Shown here one piece after another: positions 1-11,446 of a DNA stretch of 64,000 nucleotides; within the stretch, counting starts at the first letter, position 1; each line of letters begins with the position of its first letter. This DNA comes from Candidozyma auris (Eukaryota > Ascomycota > Pichiomycetes > Serinales > Metschnikowiaceae), in the NCBI RefSeq assembly GCF_003013715.1, contig NC_072814.1:1240001-1304000 (forward strand), in the 5' to 3' direction. The notes under the pieces were generated by a model. That model was not told the DNA's origin and did not search any database. It worked only from the letters and a program-made list of their open reading frames with translations. The translations under genes were made by a program, and so were the position numbers.

Positions 1-3000
1 ATGTTGTGGAAGTTCGAATACTTTGAAAGAAGTGATTATTGACGGCATTGATTTTCCTGTTAAAAAGCCATTTCTTGTAATGTGTCTGTAGCAGGCAGGA
101 AGGGAACTCAGGTGAAGATGGCATGTCAATTCTTGACTATATTCCCTCATCGTGATCAATATTTGACGGACAGCACCATCTAAATAATATTGTGGGCTGT
201 ATTTGAGCTATTACATGCTATAAAGCAGCTCCAACTACACTGTGTGTGTTGTTGAGCAAAGAATGCTCTCAAGCACTGCCTGCCTTTCACACGCTTAATG
301 AGGTATGTTTCTGACTTTTCTCACTCACCATTTCACGTAGGTACTCAATGAAATACTTTGTTTGACAATCACCTCTATTCAGTGATTTACGAATGTTAAG
401 ACACGCTTCACATTCCTTCAACCCCTCTTCGTGTCTCGAGCTGCCCCTCAACTCTACGAAAGATAAACCCGGCAAGTGCATACTCCTCAAATTAGAGAGA
501 ATACTCATGTGTTTTGTTTCACCGTTCTTGCAGAAAATGCCCATTGTTTTTCTCCAGCCATTGTTTAACAGAACCTCCGTCGGCAACACTAATCCTTTGA
601 TATTCCACGGCGATCGAGAGAGAAAACAAACAAAAAGGCATGTCTACGGTGAGAATGTCCAAAAAAAGTGCAGCCTTAAAGAAGCCCTGTTCGTGTTGAG
701 AGCGCTGGCCTACTCCTTCTGTCATCATCTGGCGAGAACGGGCCAGAAGGAAACCCCAAAGCTTAACTACGACATTGCCTAACTTTTTCGCAAAGTGATT
801 CTCGTGGACAATCAGCCAAGAGATAGATTTTGATAGTTTCCAAAATCGTCTTACCTGTTCGTGATAATAGAAGCCTCTTTGTGGCGAGTGTGTTTGGAGG
901 TAGCCTCAGATCGATCAGTACGAGCAGCATTGTCTTGCAAGGTTCGCCCATAAGTGAACGAACTATATCAACACCACCACAGAGTACAATAGGCGGGCGG
1001 GCGTGGGGACTGGGCTCCAAACGCTTCTCGACAAAGGAGCATCAAAAGCGACAATGCACGGAAAAGACAGAGTAAATGTTGCCGGCACTGTGCTAGAGAA
1101 CATGAGGCGTCTAGTGCTATTGTCCTTTGGTGTTCGCTTCCAGCACGGTAGCGCCAGCAGCGCTATTCTCACACCAACTGGCATAATCGGTTACAAGTCT
1201 CCCGATGATACTACGCAGAAACACTCAACAGAATCGTTCCTAAATTGTTTTGAACTGTCTAATCTTTTCATGATCTGATGTATTTCAATGGCCATAACCG
1301 TGTAAAGTACTTCACAAGGCGGTTGCAAAATACACTTTTGCCTCGACACGGGCTGCCTTAACGATGAACACGGAAAAACCTAAACGACGTGACTGCAAGG
1401 AGCGTCCTCGTGGGTCTGTTGCCTACACCCATTGAACCACCTCAATGATCATGGTGGAGATCGTGGTTCGAGACGTTACAACCGAGGAAGTGAAAATGAA
1501 GAGCCAGATAAAGCCGTCACCTTTCTTTCATTTTTTTTTCGTTTCTTTTTTTTTGTCCTTCTTCTCAAATTGTGGCCTCTTCCGACGTTACGGTTCTTGC
1601 CTGCTCTATTTTCTTCACCTCTCACGCTACACGTCTCTCAACCCTCTCTTGCCTGATGTAACGTCACCTTGGGGATGCGTATACGGTGCGGGAGGTTGCA
1701 GGAGTCTCATCGCTAGGCGAATAATTTTCCACCAACCCATGCACCACTTTTTTTTTTTTTTTTGCAAAATGTGGCCACAAATGCTACAGGCTGTGGGGTG
1801 AAATTCTTGGAAAAGAACTATTGTGGCTACATGAAATGAGCTGATGCTGGGTATCTGGAATGGGGGAGGTTGTGGGTGATGTAACACCTTGGAAGAATTG
1901 CAAGTTGAAGAAAAGTCAGCTCCTGATGTTTCACTGCACTTTTTTATGACTAGTGGTATCATCTATTGTTTGAATTTCACTGAGGTCAGTTTTGTGATAT
2001 TTAATTCTATGCTTGTCGGTGTTGCCTGTTTCGGTGTTGCCTGCCATTGGTGGTGGCGTCTGGGGTTAAGAGTTTTTCCGGCTCATGCAAGGCGTGCGAC
2101 ATTTTTATTAGCGTTTTTTATTTTTTCCTTTTTTTTTTTTTCCTCTTCTTTTTTCTGCCAATGGCCCAACCTATTCTTAGTACTGTCTCCTTCACTGCTC
2201 AACTTGCCGCCAGACAGCACCGTAAACGTAGCTCCAAAGAAGGTCCAAGATTTCGCCTTCTTGGCCTCCTTTCCACTCGTATTTCGTTTTTTCCACGCAT
2301 CGAATTGCCATATGCGAAAGATGTTCCCCTCCAGCGATAAGTGCGCAAAGTGACAGAGTGCCGCAGTCTTCTCCTCCCACAAGAAGAAAAGAAACACTTC
2401 CCAGACAAAGTCTACGAGACAGATCTGTGGCGAATTCCTAGGCATCTGATCGATGCCTCAGGCACCTCAATTGTGCAAGACATTCCACCCTGGATTTCAT
2501 TTCCGCCACTTAAACCTTTCACTTGGGTGGGATCCGTGACCCTCGTAGATCTCTGATGCTACTATGCTGAGGTCATTGGCTCCCCTCAGGAGGAGCTGCT
2601 CTATATGGAGAATTATCCGTGCAACTCAAAACCTTATAGGTAGCATCCAGAAGGCTGGAGGTTGCCGATTTTAGCATGAGCAAAGAATTCATCAGTGTCT
2701 CACAAAAAATTGTGCAATTGTGAGATGTGCAATCACTCCCGAGCTTTTGGTGGTGCTACCTTAAAAGTGACATTTGTTTTTGTACCTTCTCCAGCTCCAA
2801 CGCATTATCTGTGCCATCTCCAGAACGCACAACCAAAACCTTAAAATTCAGTATGTCCAGTTTAGAGTTTGGGCTCCTTCCACGGTCATACTGCCACTTT
2901 AGGTGTTGTCAACAGAAAGCTATTTTCTTAACACCTTCTTCGTTCAGCCAGGCGCTGGCGAACCTTTCCCTGGATTTGGTGTTGCCAAGTCTTGCCTTGG

Positions 3001-5547
3001 GATAAGTATCGCTCTGCCATTGTTTTCGGAATTCATAACTTTCCCTTGCAAAAGCCTCTTGTGGCAAAACTCCAAGGGTGATGGCAGTGGAGGAGCCAGC
3101 CACAAACGAAACAACGCATTTAGAACAAAAACATTGGGAATGGAATGCGGAAGGAATTGGGAATTTTGCATGGAAATAGACTAGGAGGTATTCCAGTTCC
3201 ATCTAACCTTGCCAGAAGGCACTTGAGCCACCGAATTCCATTCCCAATCGCATGAAGACTCAAAAGCATGAGGACCAAAAGCGTGAAGATTTTTGCTAAG
3301 TCTCATATTCTTGTTTTCATCTTATTTTGAGATCGACGCAGATCCGACACGAACACGCTAACCATTGACAGACGCCTTTGAGGCCAGAAGAAAGAGACCT
3401 TCAAGGGAAATTGTGAGAACCGTGACTAGAAGATGGCAAGCATTTCACGGCCTTCCAGCCGAAACATTCACTATCTTGAAGTTATGTGGGTTGGATTGGC
3501 TGCTAAAGAGCAGCCTGCATGTAGCCGGGGTTTGCCATCTGTGTGTGCGGCGCTGGCAGCAAGTGAAGCCTTGTGATTGTAAGCTGGGCTAGACCCACTG
3601 CTGAGAAAGCCACCTGAATAGCAACTTGCACAAGGTGAATTGAGAAGTCAGGACCCCTACTTTGATCGTGAGGATTTACAGAGGCGCAAAAACACACAAA
3701 CGACTCAAGATTGAGTCGCTCGTTTCCCGATTCTAGAACCGCCCAGGGGGAACCCTGAACATCAGCACAATCAACGAAAGAGTCATCTAAGTTTGACCTA
3801 TCCAGATCAAGTGGCTACAAGTGGCCAGAGGGCAATATATTCCGCCCCATTGGCTCATTGCGCTTCGCTACTGGCCCCCCTGCGACTGGAAACTTGCAGT
3901 TGACAGATGACATATGAAAACAGAGCCTATCTGGGGCTGGCCAACGTGCCATTGTCTGTTAACTCCATCGTTCCATAAGAAACGTCGTGTGATAATGGCC
4001 AGCTCTCGACCACATGACGTGCTTGTGTTTACACAAGCTTCAAGCAAGCAGCTGCTGCAATTGTCACCGTCTAAGCACACGGCTTTCTTCATTTCCCGAA
4101 CAAGCAACCTAAACACTACTCCACAAAATAGTTGCGCTATCAAGCCCCCAGCATTGGGCAGTCATGTCCGCGGCTTGCGCCGCTGGTAAACACTGTGACT
4201 GTGTAAGTGTTTGCAACAATAGCAGGGTCGATTTTCTCGTGCAAGTTGACCATGTGAAAAAAAAAAAAAATTTGACTGAGGGCGCTGCTGGAGAAGTCGG
4301 GTACTGCAGGCAAGCTCGCCTGGCGTGTAGCGAAGCGCTTCCATGCTTCGCACAAAAGAACCAAACTATACGAACCTCGAAGGCCTGCTCAACCAGATCA
4401 CCACAAGTAGGTTTCCTTGGAAATTCACATGATGAGAATTGCAAATTGATGTTTTTGGCCAGATTGAGCACAATAGCACAAATCCTGTGCTGCCAGGCAA
4501 AGCTCCAGCGCCAATGCCCCCACAAAGAATGAGCAATTCGAGGTGCAAAGATGTGCTTGAATTTGGAACCGCCGATGAGTCAGGTTTTTTGCAAAGCTGC
4601 CTCTGTAACAATTAAGACAGTTACACAAAAGCACCGGTGTCGCAGGCACTGTTACGGGAAATTAATGGCTGGCGCCCCCACGCAGTTGATATTTTTCTTA
4701 AGCTACTGGAACGCTCTCAAATGGCTCCCATCAGTTTCACCTGGACGCTCGGGTTTAAGCAAGGAGCCGCCTTGAAATGGTTTCCCCGGATTTCTGGGAA
4801 GGGCGCCCGGAGCCTGCCGGGCAGATGGATGGCCCACTGACGAGCGCTCCTGCCTGATGCGGTAACCCGCCCGCATCCGCGGTGCGGCGTTTTGCAGCCA
4901 TCCCCAGAAAACTGCTTCTACGAAGTAAAGCTGACTTGTGGCCAAAATTGATGGTAAATGAATTTGTTCACAGTCCCCTTGCCATTGTCAGCTAGAGCAG
5001 AAGCCAATTGCAAAAATAATAAAAGAAAAAAATAAAAAGCAACTTCTTCGACATTCCCAAGCATTCCTCAATTGCGCTCACTTACATTTTGCTCCTTGGT
5101 GAATGGCTAAATTTCAACATAATGGCTCTCCTGGCGTTAAGATCTGTCCATGTTGCGCTGTTTCACCAGATAAAAAAAGAAAAAAAAAATAAAATGAAAA
5201 CTTGGTCTTGCTTCTGCTTCATTTCCTCACTTGTCAGGAAAACTTCTGGCCATTTGCCATTTCAATATCTCTCAACCTAACCTCACGTTGAATTATACTA
5301 TCAAAAGTCCCCCATCCCACCATTTCCACCTCCAATCCTCTAGAACCCTTCTCTACAAGCTTACTACACCTTCTTCTTGCTGTTACTGTTACTTTTTATT
5401 ATCTCCTGAATAAATCATGCAACTTGTCGATGCAACCTGCTGTCTATGCCTGCCGGGACCTGTCCCGGCGATTAGTGTTGATGGGGCCCGCCCAAAAAGG
5501 AGTGAAATTTGGCCCGGGGGCCAGTGGGTGCCAGCTGAACAGTTGGG
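1..5547. other. gene-free stretch of at least 5.5 kb
   Basis: No reading frame here looks like a real protein. The open frames are short, low in complexity and unlike any family I know. The stretch contains a 16-nt T run at 1748-1763, a 13-nt A run near 4258-4270, a GC-rich hairpin cluster at 4782-4880 and one copy of the recurrent promoter word, as TGGCTGCAAAA on the minus strand (4890-4900). It lies downstream of the minus-strand gene at 5548. If the next gene to the left is also on the minus strand, this would be its long promoter. A regional centromere is possible but unproven. Confidence 0.6.
4782..4880. other. GC-rich cluster of inverted repeats, possible structured RNA
   Basis: Three hairpins follow each other. 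TTCCC at 4782-4786 pairs with GGGAA at 4796-4800. GCCCGG at 4805-4810 pairs with CCGGGC at 4817-4822 across a 6-nt loop. GATGCGG at 4856-4862 pairs with CCGCATC at 4871-4877 across an 8-nt loop. The block is clearly more GC-rich than its surroundings and carries no open frame. I could not match it to tRNA, 5S, U6, SRP or RNase P RNA. Confidence 0.3.
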
Positions 5548-6192
5548 CTAAAGAATCGAGGGGTCCAAAAAGTCGTAGTCAAACGACATGCCGTTGACAA
5601 ACTCCCGCGAGTTGACAATGTAGTTGAACTTCACCAGGCGGCGGGGCCGAGGCGAGCTGTGGGCGTGGGCGGTGCGGAGCGCCAGCCTGAGCTCAAACAC
5701 CTGCTCGTCTTCTTCCTCGTCTGACTCCTCCTCCTGCTCTGAGTCCTCGTCCTCCAGCTCAAACGTCATCAGCGACGCTCCCAGCTGCACCGACGAAACC
5801 AGCTCGTTGTCGCTGTCAAACACACACGAGGACGTGTCTTTTTTGCAAAACTCCTCACGCGTGGCCTCTTTGATGCTGAACTCTCCTTCCACAATGTCCT
5901 TGGGCCCGTAGAGCCATGTGATGTCGTGGCACTTGTCCCAGTTGATTTCTGAGGGGGCAACTTCGCCCAAACAAAGCAAATCCTTGTACCAGCGCCTCCA
6001 GGAGATGTTTTCTAGTCTTTTTGAGTTTGTCGAGGGGATCTGCCAGGAAATGTCGTCGCTGGCACTTTTCACCTTGGTCAGGTTGTTTTCTTTCCAGCAC
6101 ACATGGAGCTGGAGGGGCAGAATATGTCGTTTTGTCATGTAGTCGATGTTTTCCCGGAACACGGGGCGACTGACTAGATGTAGGTCGTCCAT
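5548..6192 (-). CDS. small Reg1/Reg2-like PP1 (Glc7) regulatory protein
   Basis: The protein has 214 aa. Residues 59-68 (RLENISWRRW) match the short Trp/Arg motif of the GATA_AreA/DUF1752 family, found in Reg1, Reg2 and AreA-type proteins. An acidic run (about 146-163) is followed by RLVKF at 185-189, which fits the PP1-docking RVxF pattern. In S. cerevisiae, Reg1 and Reg2 carry the same two elements and guide Glc7 to Snf1 in glucose repression. The role here is inferred from the motif pair. The protein is much shorter than Reg1 (about 1000 aa) and shorter than Reg2 (338 aa). The gene stands alone, 2.35 kb from LIG4, which is on the same strand. The start is the first ATG of the frame. Confidence 0.6.
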   Translation of the reverse strand: MDDLHLVSRPVFRENIDYMTKRHILPLQLHVCWKENNLTKVKSASDDISWQIPSTNSKRLENISWRRWYKDLLCLGEVAPSEINWDKCHDITWLYGPKDIVEGEFSIKEATREEFCKKDTSSCVFDSDNELVSSVQLGASLMTFELEDEDSEQEEESDEEEDEQVFELRLALRTAHAHSSPRPRRLVKFNYIVNSREFVNGMSFDYDFLDPSIL

Positions 6193-8545
6193 GAAGGAAA
6201 GCGGATATGAGATGGGAAACTTTTGTGGGTTTATTTTGGGGGGAGAAGGATTCTGGGGAAATGGGTGTATTTATACAGCCGCAAGTGCCACCAGACGAGG
6301 AGGCTTTAGGAATTTTTGCCAACACGCGCGGCATGCATATAGGCCAGGCGGGCGGCGCAAACGTGCCGCTGGAACGTCCCCATGCGGTAGAAGCACCCCA
6401 AATGCGCGTCCTGCAGACAGCGCCCTCAAAAGCCCTCAAAGGTGCCCAAGTCCGCGGCTTCTGTGCCGAAATGCAACCTCTGTAACCCGGGGTAACGGGT
6501 GGAGACCCGGCGCATGAGATTTGGGCTTAACTTCGGTGTTAAGTTGCGGAGGAGCGGATATCACGAAACAAAGCACCAGACTTATCGTCAACGGGAAAAT
6601 CAGCGACCTTCACACAGGACCAGACACCCTTCCCCAATCTACCTGGCTCGCCATTGCACGTCAATTTGCCCTCGGATGTATCGTTGCACTTCATTTTCAC
6701 ACATCGTATGGTGCATTCCGCGGAGTTGGTAACTGCAACGCAATAAGCACGCCAACGCAGCGACGCAGCAAAGGCCCCGGCTTGTCTGCAGGACGCGCAT
6801 TAGAGTGATTTCTGTCGGCGTCACCTGCTCGTCTCGGATAAACCTGGCAAAGAAATGTCGCGCGGTTCTCCCAGAAAAGGAGCCCACGGTTTTTCCGTAA
6901 ATGCGACATTTTGCCAGCTAAATCTGGTGCCCTCTGCCCTCCCCCTTCCATATCTCCACAAGAAGCGAATCCCCCCGTGGCACAATCTTGCCTAGTTGCA
7001 CAATCTTGCTCACGCCGCCGCGGATTTTTGCCCACCGCTCGTAAACACTTTGCCGGCGCCATCCATTGCTTCTGCTGCTTTTCTTCTTCAAAAAGCCTCC
7101 CTCACTATTCTTCTCTGCTTCCCCCATCCGTGCGGAGAGCAGCATAAACCCGAACAGAAAGCCTGGTTTTTATGTCACCCCTCCTTCACCCTTTAAAAAA
7201 GCAAACCTTATCGGCCCCCCAAAACCCGTCTTAGCGGCGACCGTTTGGGGGATCAAAAGGCGATTAGATACATACTTGCTGGGAATCCGGATGTGCCTTG
7301 TAGTAGGTCAGGTGACCGTGGGGGATCCAAAGCTGAATTCAGCGGTCCTTAGGAAGGCGTTGAGCTTTGGCCAGGGATTTTACAATCTTTTAATTTTTCT
7401 TTTCTCTGTTCCTTTTTTTTTCTTTGTCCTTTCTGTTCTTGTTGCTAACCCAGAATGAAGTGTGGTTGGCAGAGAATTGGCTGCGAAAAGCCCAAGAAGT
7501 TCTAAAGGGCGAAGGCTGAGTGAAGAATTGAAACCCACCAAAACCCACCAAAACCCACCAACGATCCCAGGTGAAAACCAGTCAAATCCACATATCGTCA
7601 CAGCACCCAAAACTGAAATGATGCACTTTGACTCATCGCATTTCTCGATTCGGTACTTGACTTCAATCCTCACAGTCATATCTTCTTGTCATACTGCCTT
7701 CCTTATTGGAAAGCACCCACACTCTGCTTCACCTTCGTGGCCAGCTCTGAATACCACAGCTTCCGTTCTTCCTTTCGGCCTTGTTTTCGGGTCAAAGCAG
7801 AAGCGCAATCTGGCCATTTGCAACCGATGGATAGCATGTGCTGGAGCCTTCGGGGTCAAAGAGATCTTGAGACGTTTGAAGAGGCTGGTGAGACATTCCT
7901 AAGAGGATCTTGAGGCTGTGGAGAGCTCTATAAAGTTTGTTTCCTTCTCTGGATCTTCTCACGACTTTTTTTTTTCCTTCTCTGTAACTTCTCATGACCA
8001 TTTTCTTTTCTCTGTCATCTGCTGCCTTTCGCAGCCTCTCCACTTTAAAGAAACCGCCGTGCAGATTCTGGAACAAACATGAATTGAGAGTCCAGCGCAA
8101 TTGACCTTTCTAAATCACTGCCACTTTCAAGGAAACCTCTCCCAAAAATACCAAGTCGTTAATGCTTATTGACGATCTCTACTTGGCTAAGCGAAAACTC
8201 TCTCTCAGAGAGAGCACGGCTGCGAAGTTGCAGGGCTCATACACCTTGCTTCACTTGCCTCTTGAACGCTGGCCAAACTAAGCACTGAACTAACACTGGT
8301 TGCTCTGGGTTCCCCCACGCTACCGAGCGCACAGCAAGTGCAAGCGGGTTTTCTTTTCTCTAGTCGGGCAACCCTCGCAGCTCCACTTGACAACGCAAAA
8401 TCTGGGGAAATTCTTCGACTGCAAAATAGCCCCAGATTTTGCAAGTTGCTCTTGACTAAAAGTAAAACATGCATTTTGGCTTTGAGAGCCTTTACACCAC
8501 GTGTGGCTGGAGTTTTTCAAAGAAATAATTATTCCCTCTCTCTCT
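6193..8545. other. intergenic, upstream of the Reg-like gene and downstream of LIG4
   Basis: No gene was recognised in these 2.35 kb. The stretch holds an exact TGGCTGCGAAA at 7478-7488, a one-mismatch minus-strand copy at 8027-8037, three perfect copies of a 10-bp unit at 7531-7560, and several T-rich runs. The long 5' region suggests complex control of the Reg-like gene, but no specific operator can be named. Confidence 0.5.
7531..7560. repeat. 10-bp tandem repeat, three copies
   Basis: The unit aaacccacca is repeated three times without mismatch in non-coding DNA. It does not resemble the longer Candida-type telomere units. Confidence 0.8.
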
Positions 8546-11446
8546 TCAATCCGCCGAGTAATTGTGATCTTCAGCGTCCACCACTACTCCTTCCTTGACA
8601 CTTTCCACGACAAAAGACTCTCTCACAACCCTAGCGATTTTCTTGCCCTCCACGTATCGTGCCCTCAATTCTCTGCTCACTCGTGCTACCTCAGCCACAA
8701 CCTCGTGCTTTTTCTCCACCTTCTCAGGCACCACTATATAATGACTCTGATGCACATCGCCAATGCACTCACCTCCAAAGCGGGCGATTCTCTGGCTCAA
8801 GCTGCCTGCGGCCGCCTTGTGGCTGGTGATGCTGCTCCTGCTGCCTACAATATGGAACTTGAGCCCGTAAAAGAGCATCCACCAATGGGGATCCAGCTCT
8901 CGGTCACTCTCCTCCAAGAAGAGTCTCCTACATCTCTCGATACTGTCATCAGCAAGCCTCTTTTTAACTGTGAGACTCATCAAGTGCTGGAGAAGCCCCT
9001 GGCTGCTGGTGGCTGTGACAACGTAGCTGTCGCCGAACTCGTCGACATTCTGGTGGGCTAAATTCATGAACCCTGCATTCACACTAGCCACAATGAAGCT
9101 GGGCTCGATGGGAAGTAGCTTTTCGTGGCGAATGCTTTCAACAATCCACCGGGGCAGAATCACATCAAATCCTTCTTTGTACCAGCGTTGCAATCGGGGC
9201 GTGAGATTGGTTCCAACCACCATCACCGTCTTTTCATGAAGCTCGTTTCTCTTTGGATTGAGCTCAATGGCTCCTCCGTGCAGCCTAACCAATTGCTTCA
9301 AAGCCTCTGCACTCATACTCTTCAGCTCGTCCGGATCCTTGTAATCTGTAGCAATGACAAAATGGATGCCCGTGAGCAAATCCAGTTCAGCGGCTATTTT
9401 CAACTTCTTCACCTTCTCGTACTTTTCTATAATCAGGTTTTCTCCTGGCCGTTTCCGGTTGCGGTTGACGTCCTGGTTCTTGTAAATGTCGGTAGAGTAC
9501 CTGGCCTTGAGTTCCTGATACTCTTGCAAAGTGATACACTCGTCGTAGTCCTTGTCCTCTCTGACTGCTCGGCACCATAAATTGTGCAAAGTAGACCCAG
9601 CCGCGTACGGTGTTTCTGCCGTGACTTCTATGGACCTGGCCTTTATTTCAAGCACAATCAGATTGGCCGGGTTAATCCAGTAGTCTGGCTTTTTCGTCCC
9701 AAACTGTATTAGAGTCGCTGGAGGCTTTTCCACGGTGTAATCATGCCAGAAATTGACCAATTTACTTTCGATCTGGCGATACACTGCATTCAGAAACCCA
9801 TTGGCCACCATGCAAAACAGCTTGTAGCAGCCTTCGGCCTCAATGTCTTTGAGTCCGCAAATATACGACGTTTTCACTCTGCCGATCTTGCCAATGACCA
9901 CAAGGTCGAGGTTCTCACCAAAACTCTCAAGATACTCCGGCTTGACCTTGATCCAAGTCAGCTCTCGACTGTACACTCTATACTTTGAAAGAAGCGACTT
10001 CACCATGATCCCTTCGTTCCTCTCGCTCACTATCCGTTGCATGTTGGCCTTAATATCAGTAGGCGATTTGGCCTTGACCCATTCCAAAATTTCAAATCTG
10101 TGGGGTACTTCCTTCACCACCTTGTTGATAAGCGATTTTCGGTAGAATAATGGGAGCCCTGTGAGATCTCTTCCATTGAGATGAAGAATGTCAAAGATCA
10201 AAAACAACGGCCAGCTATTGTTTCCTTCGTACACATCAATCACATCAAACTGCTTGAGGGCTTCCTGGATAGCTGCTGATCGTAGCGTACCAAAGGGTAA
10301 AATCATCTCTCTGTCTTTGCTCCAGGCCACCATTTCGCCATCTAGCACTATACTGTGCACTTTGTCGTCCAATGCATCGGTCAAGTGTTTCGTGAGCGAC
10401 CCGATGTGGATGTTCTCGCCATAAACCAAAGTGTAATCCCTTCGGCGGCGCGTATGCCAACGAAACTTCCCATTGACCATGTGCATCAACATTCTATCGC
10501 CGTCGATCTTCTCTTCTATAAGAAAGTGGCCTTCTATTTGCTCTTGTTTATACAAATCTACGAGCTTCTTGTCTTTGTTTTCTGTCTGCAATGCCACCGT
10601 CATCCTCTTGCACAAGCTGTCGTAGGAGATGTTTAGCTTCTGGGAACTCTGGGGAACAAACATGTACATAGGCTGCACACACAATTGTGTAGGCAACAAC
10701 CGCTTCTCTGGATCTGAGAGCACCCAAAAGATTTTCTTCATGTCCTCACAAACCTTGAACAAATTGTAGGCGTCTGGATGCCACGCTAGAAAGAAAGCTC
10801 TCTCAAAAAACAGTAGCATCGACTCCTTAAGGATCATCTGAAACACGTATCTCACCTCAGGAATGGTCAATTTCTCCACAAACGGCTCCAAGAGCGCCAA
10901 TTGCTCCTTTGACTGAGTTTTCTGGGCCAATTGGTCCAACACGTCGTTCACCTCAGCCACAGTCACCGAACTTTTCACTGGCACAGTCTGATCTCTTCGA
11001 CGCAGGATGATTCTAGCAATAATTAACGGAAGGTCGCCCAATTGCCGTCTCTCCGAGTCATTGGCTAAGTTAGCTTTCTGCTGGTACAGTTTTTTCCAAT
11101 TCTTGATGATCTGGTAGTCCCCCAGCCCCGGTTGAAGCTTCAACAACTTGTTGACGAGCCTCGTGAGCGCTACGTCCTTGACGTGGTACTTGCGCCCGTC
11201 CCTGTTCGGGAAAATGAGTCTTACTGCAGGGAGAATGTTGGGTCCAAAGTGAGTTCGCCATGTTTTCACGAATTCCTCGATGATATGGGTCTTTTTGGCG
11301 CTGACTGTGTCAAAGGGCGCTTTGTTTTCCAGAGTTGTGGACTCGAGCTTGAGAAAAAGATCCAGCACTAGAAGGTCAAAGGGAGCATTATTGTTGAAGT
11401 TTTTCGGCTCTTTCACGTTGTCCAAAAACAGCGTGTCCACAGACAT
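8546..11446 (-). CDS. LIG4: DNA ligase IV
   Basis: The protein has 966 aa, the usual length for yeast Lig4. It is the ATP-dependent ligase that seals double-strand breaks in non-homologous end joining, together with a Lif1/XRCC4-type partner. The N-terminal DNA-binding domain is followed by the nucleotidyl-transfer motif EKIDGDR, with the adenylated lysine at about residue 313. The motifs LDGEMVAW and EGIMVKSL and the lysine of WIKVKPEY follow. BRCT modules lie at roughly 680-770 and 860-960, as expected for the XRCC4-binding tandem BRCT region. The start is ATG. Large antisense frames across the gene are shadows. It is divergent from the AVT transporter across a 1.26-kb promoter region. Confidence 0.95.
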   Translation of the reverse strand: MSVDTLFLDNVKEPKNFNNNAPFDLLVLDLFLKLESTTLENKAPFDTVSAKKTHIIEEFVKTWRTHFGPNILPAVRLIFPNRDGRKYHVKDVALTRLVNKLLKLQPGLGDYQIIKNWKKLYQQKANLANDSERRQLGDLPLIIARIILRRRDQTVPVKSSVTVAEVNDVLDQLAQKTQSKEQLALLEPFVEKLTIPEVRYVFQMILKESMLLFFERAFFLAWHPDAYNLFKVCEDMKKIFWVLSDPEKRLLPTQLCVQPMYMFVPQSSQKLNISYDSLCKRMTVALQTENKDKKLVDLYKQEQIEGHFLIEEKIDGDRMLMHMVNGKFRWHTRRRRDYTLVYGENIHIGSLTKHLTDALDDKVHSIVLDGEMVAWSKDREMILPFGTLRSAAIQEALKQFDVIDVYEGNNSWPLFLIFDILHLNGRDLTGLPLFYRKSLINKVVKEVPHRFEILEWVKAKSPTDIKANMQRIVSERNEGIMVKSLLSKYRVYSRELTWIKVKPEYLESFGENLDLVVIGKIGRVKTSYICGLKDIEAEGCYKLFCMVANGFLNAVYRQIESKLVNFWHDYTVEKPPATLIQFGTKKPDYWINPANLIVLEIKARSIEVTAETPYAAGSTLHNLWCRAVREDKDYDECITLQEYQELKARYSTDIYKNQDVNRNRKRPGENLIIEKYEKVKKLKIAAELDLLTGIHFVIATDYKDPDELKSMSAEALKQLVRLHGGAIELNPKRNELHEKTVMVVGTNLTPRLQRWYKEGFDVILPRWIVESIRHEKLLPIEPSFIVASVNAGFMNLAHQNVDEFGDSYVVTATSSQGLLQHLMSLTVKKRLADDSIERCRRLFLEESDRELDPHWWMLFYGLKFHIVGSRSSITSHKAAAGSLSQRIARFGGECIGDVHQSHYIVVPEKVEKKHEVVAEVARVSRELRARYVEGKKIARVVRESFVVESVKEGVVVDAEDHNYSAD

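Noticed and set aside
393..782. 129-codon frame in the left gene desert
   Set aside because: Overlapped by antisense frames of similar length; composition random; no family.
1..5547. Regional centromere
   Set aside because: Only the lack of genes supports it; no AT-rich core or inverted repeat was visible, so it is kept only as a possibility.
8501..9061. 186-codon plus-strand frame over the end of LIG4
   Set aside because: Antisense shadow of a strongly conserved gene; no domain resemblance.
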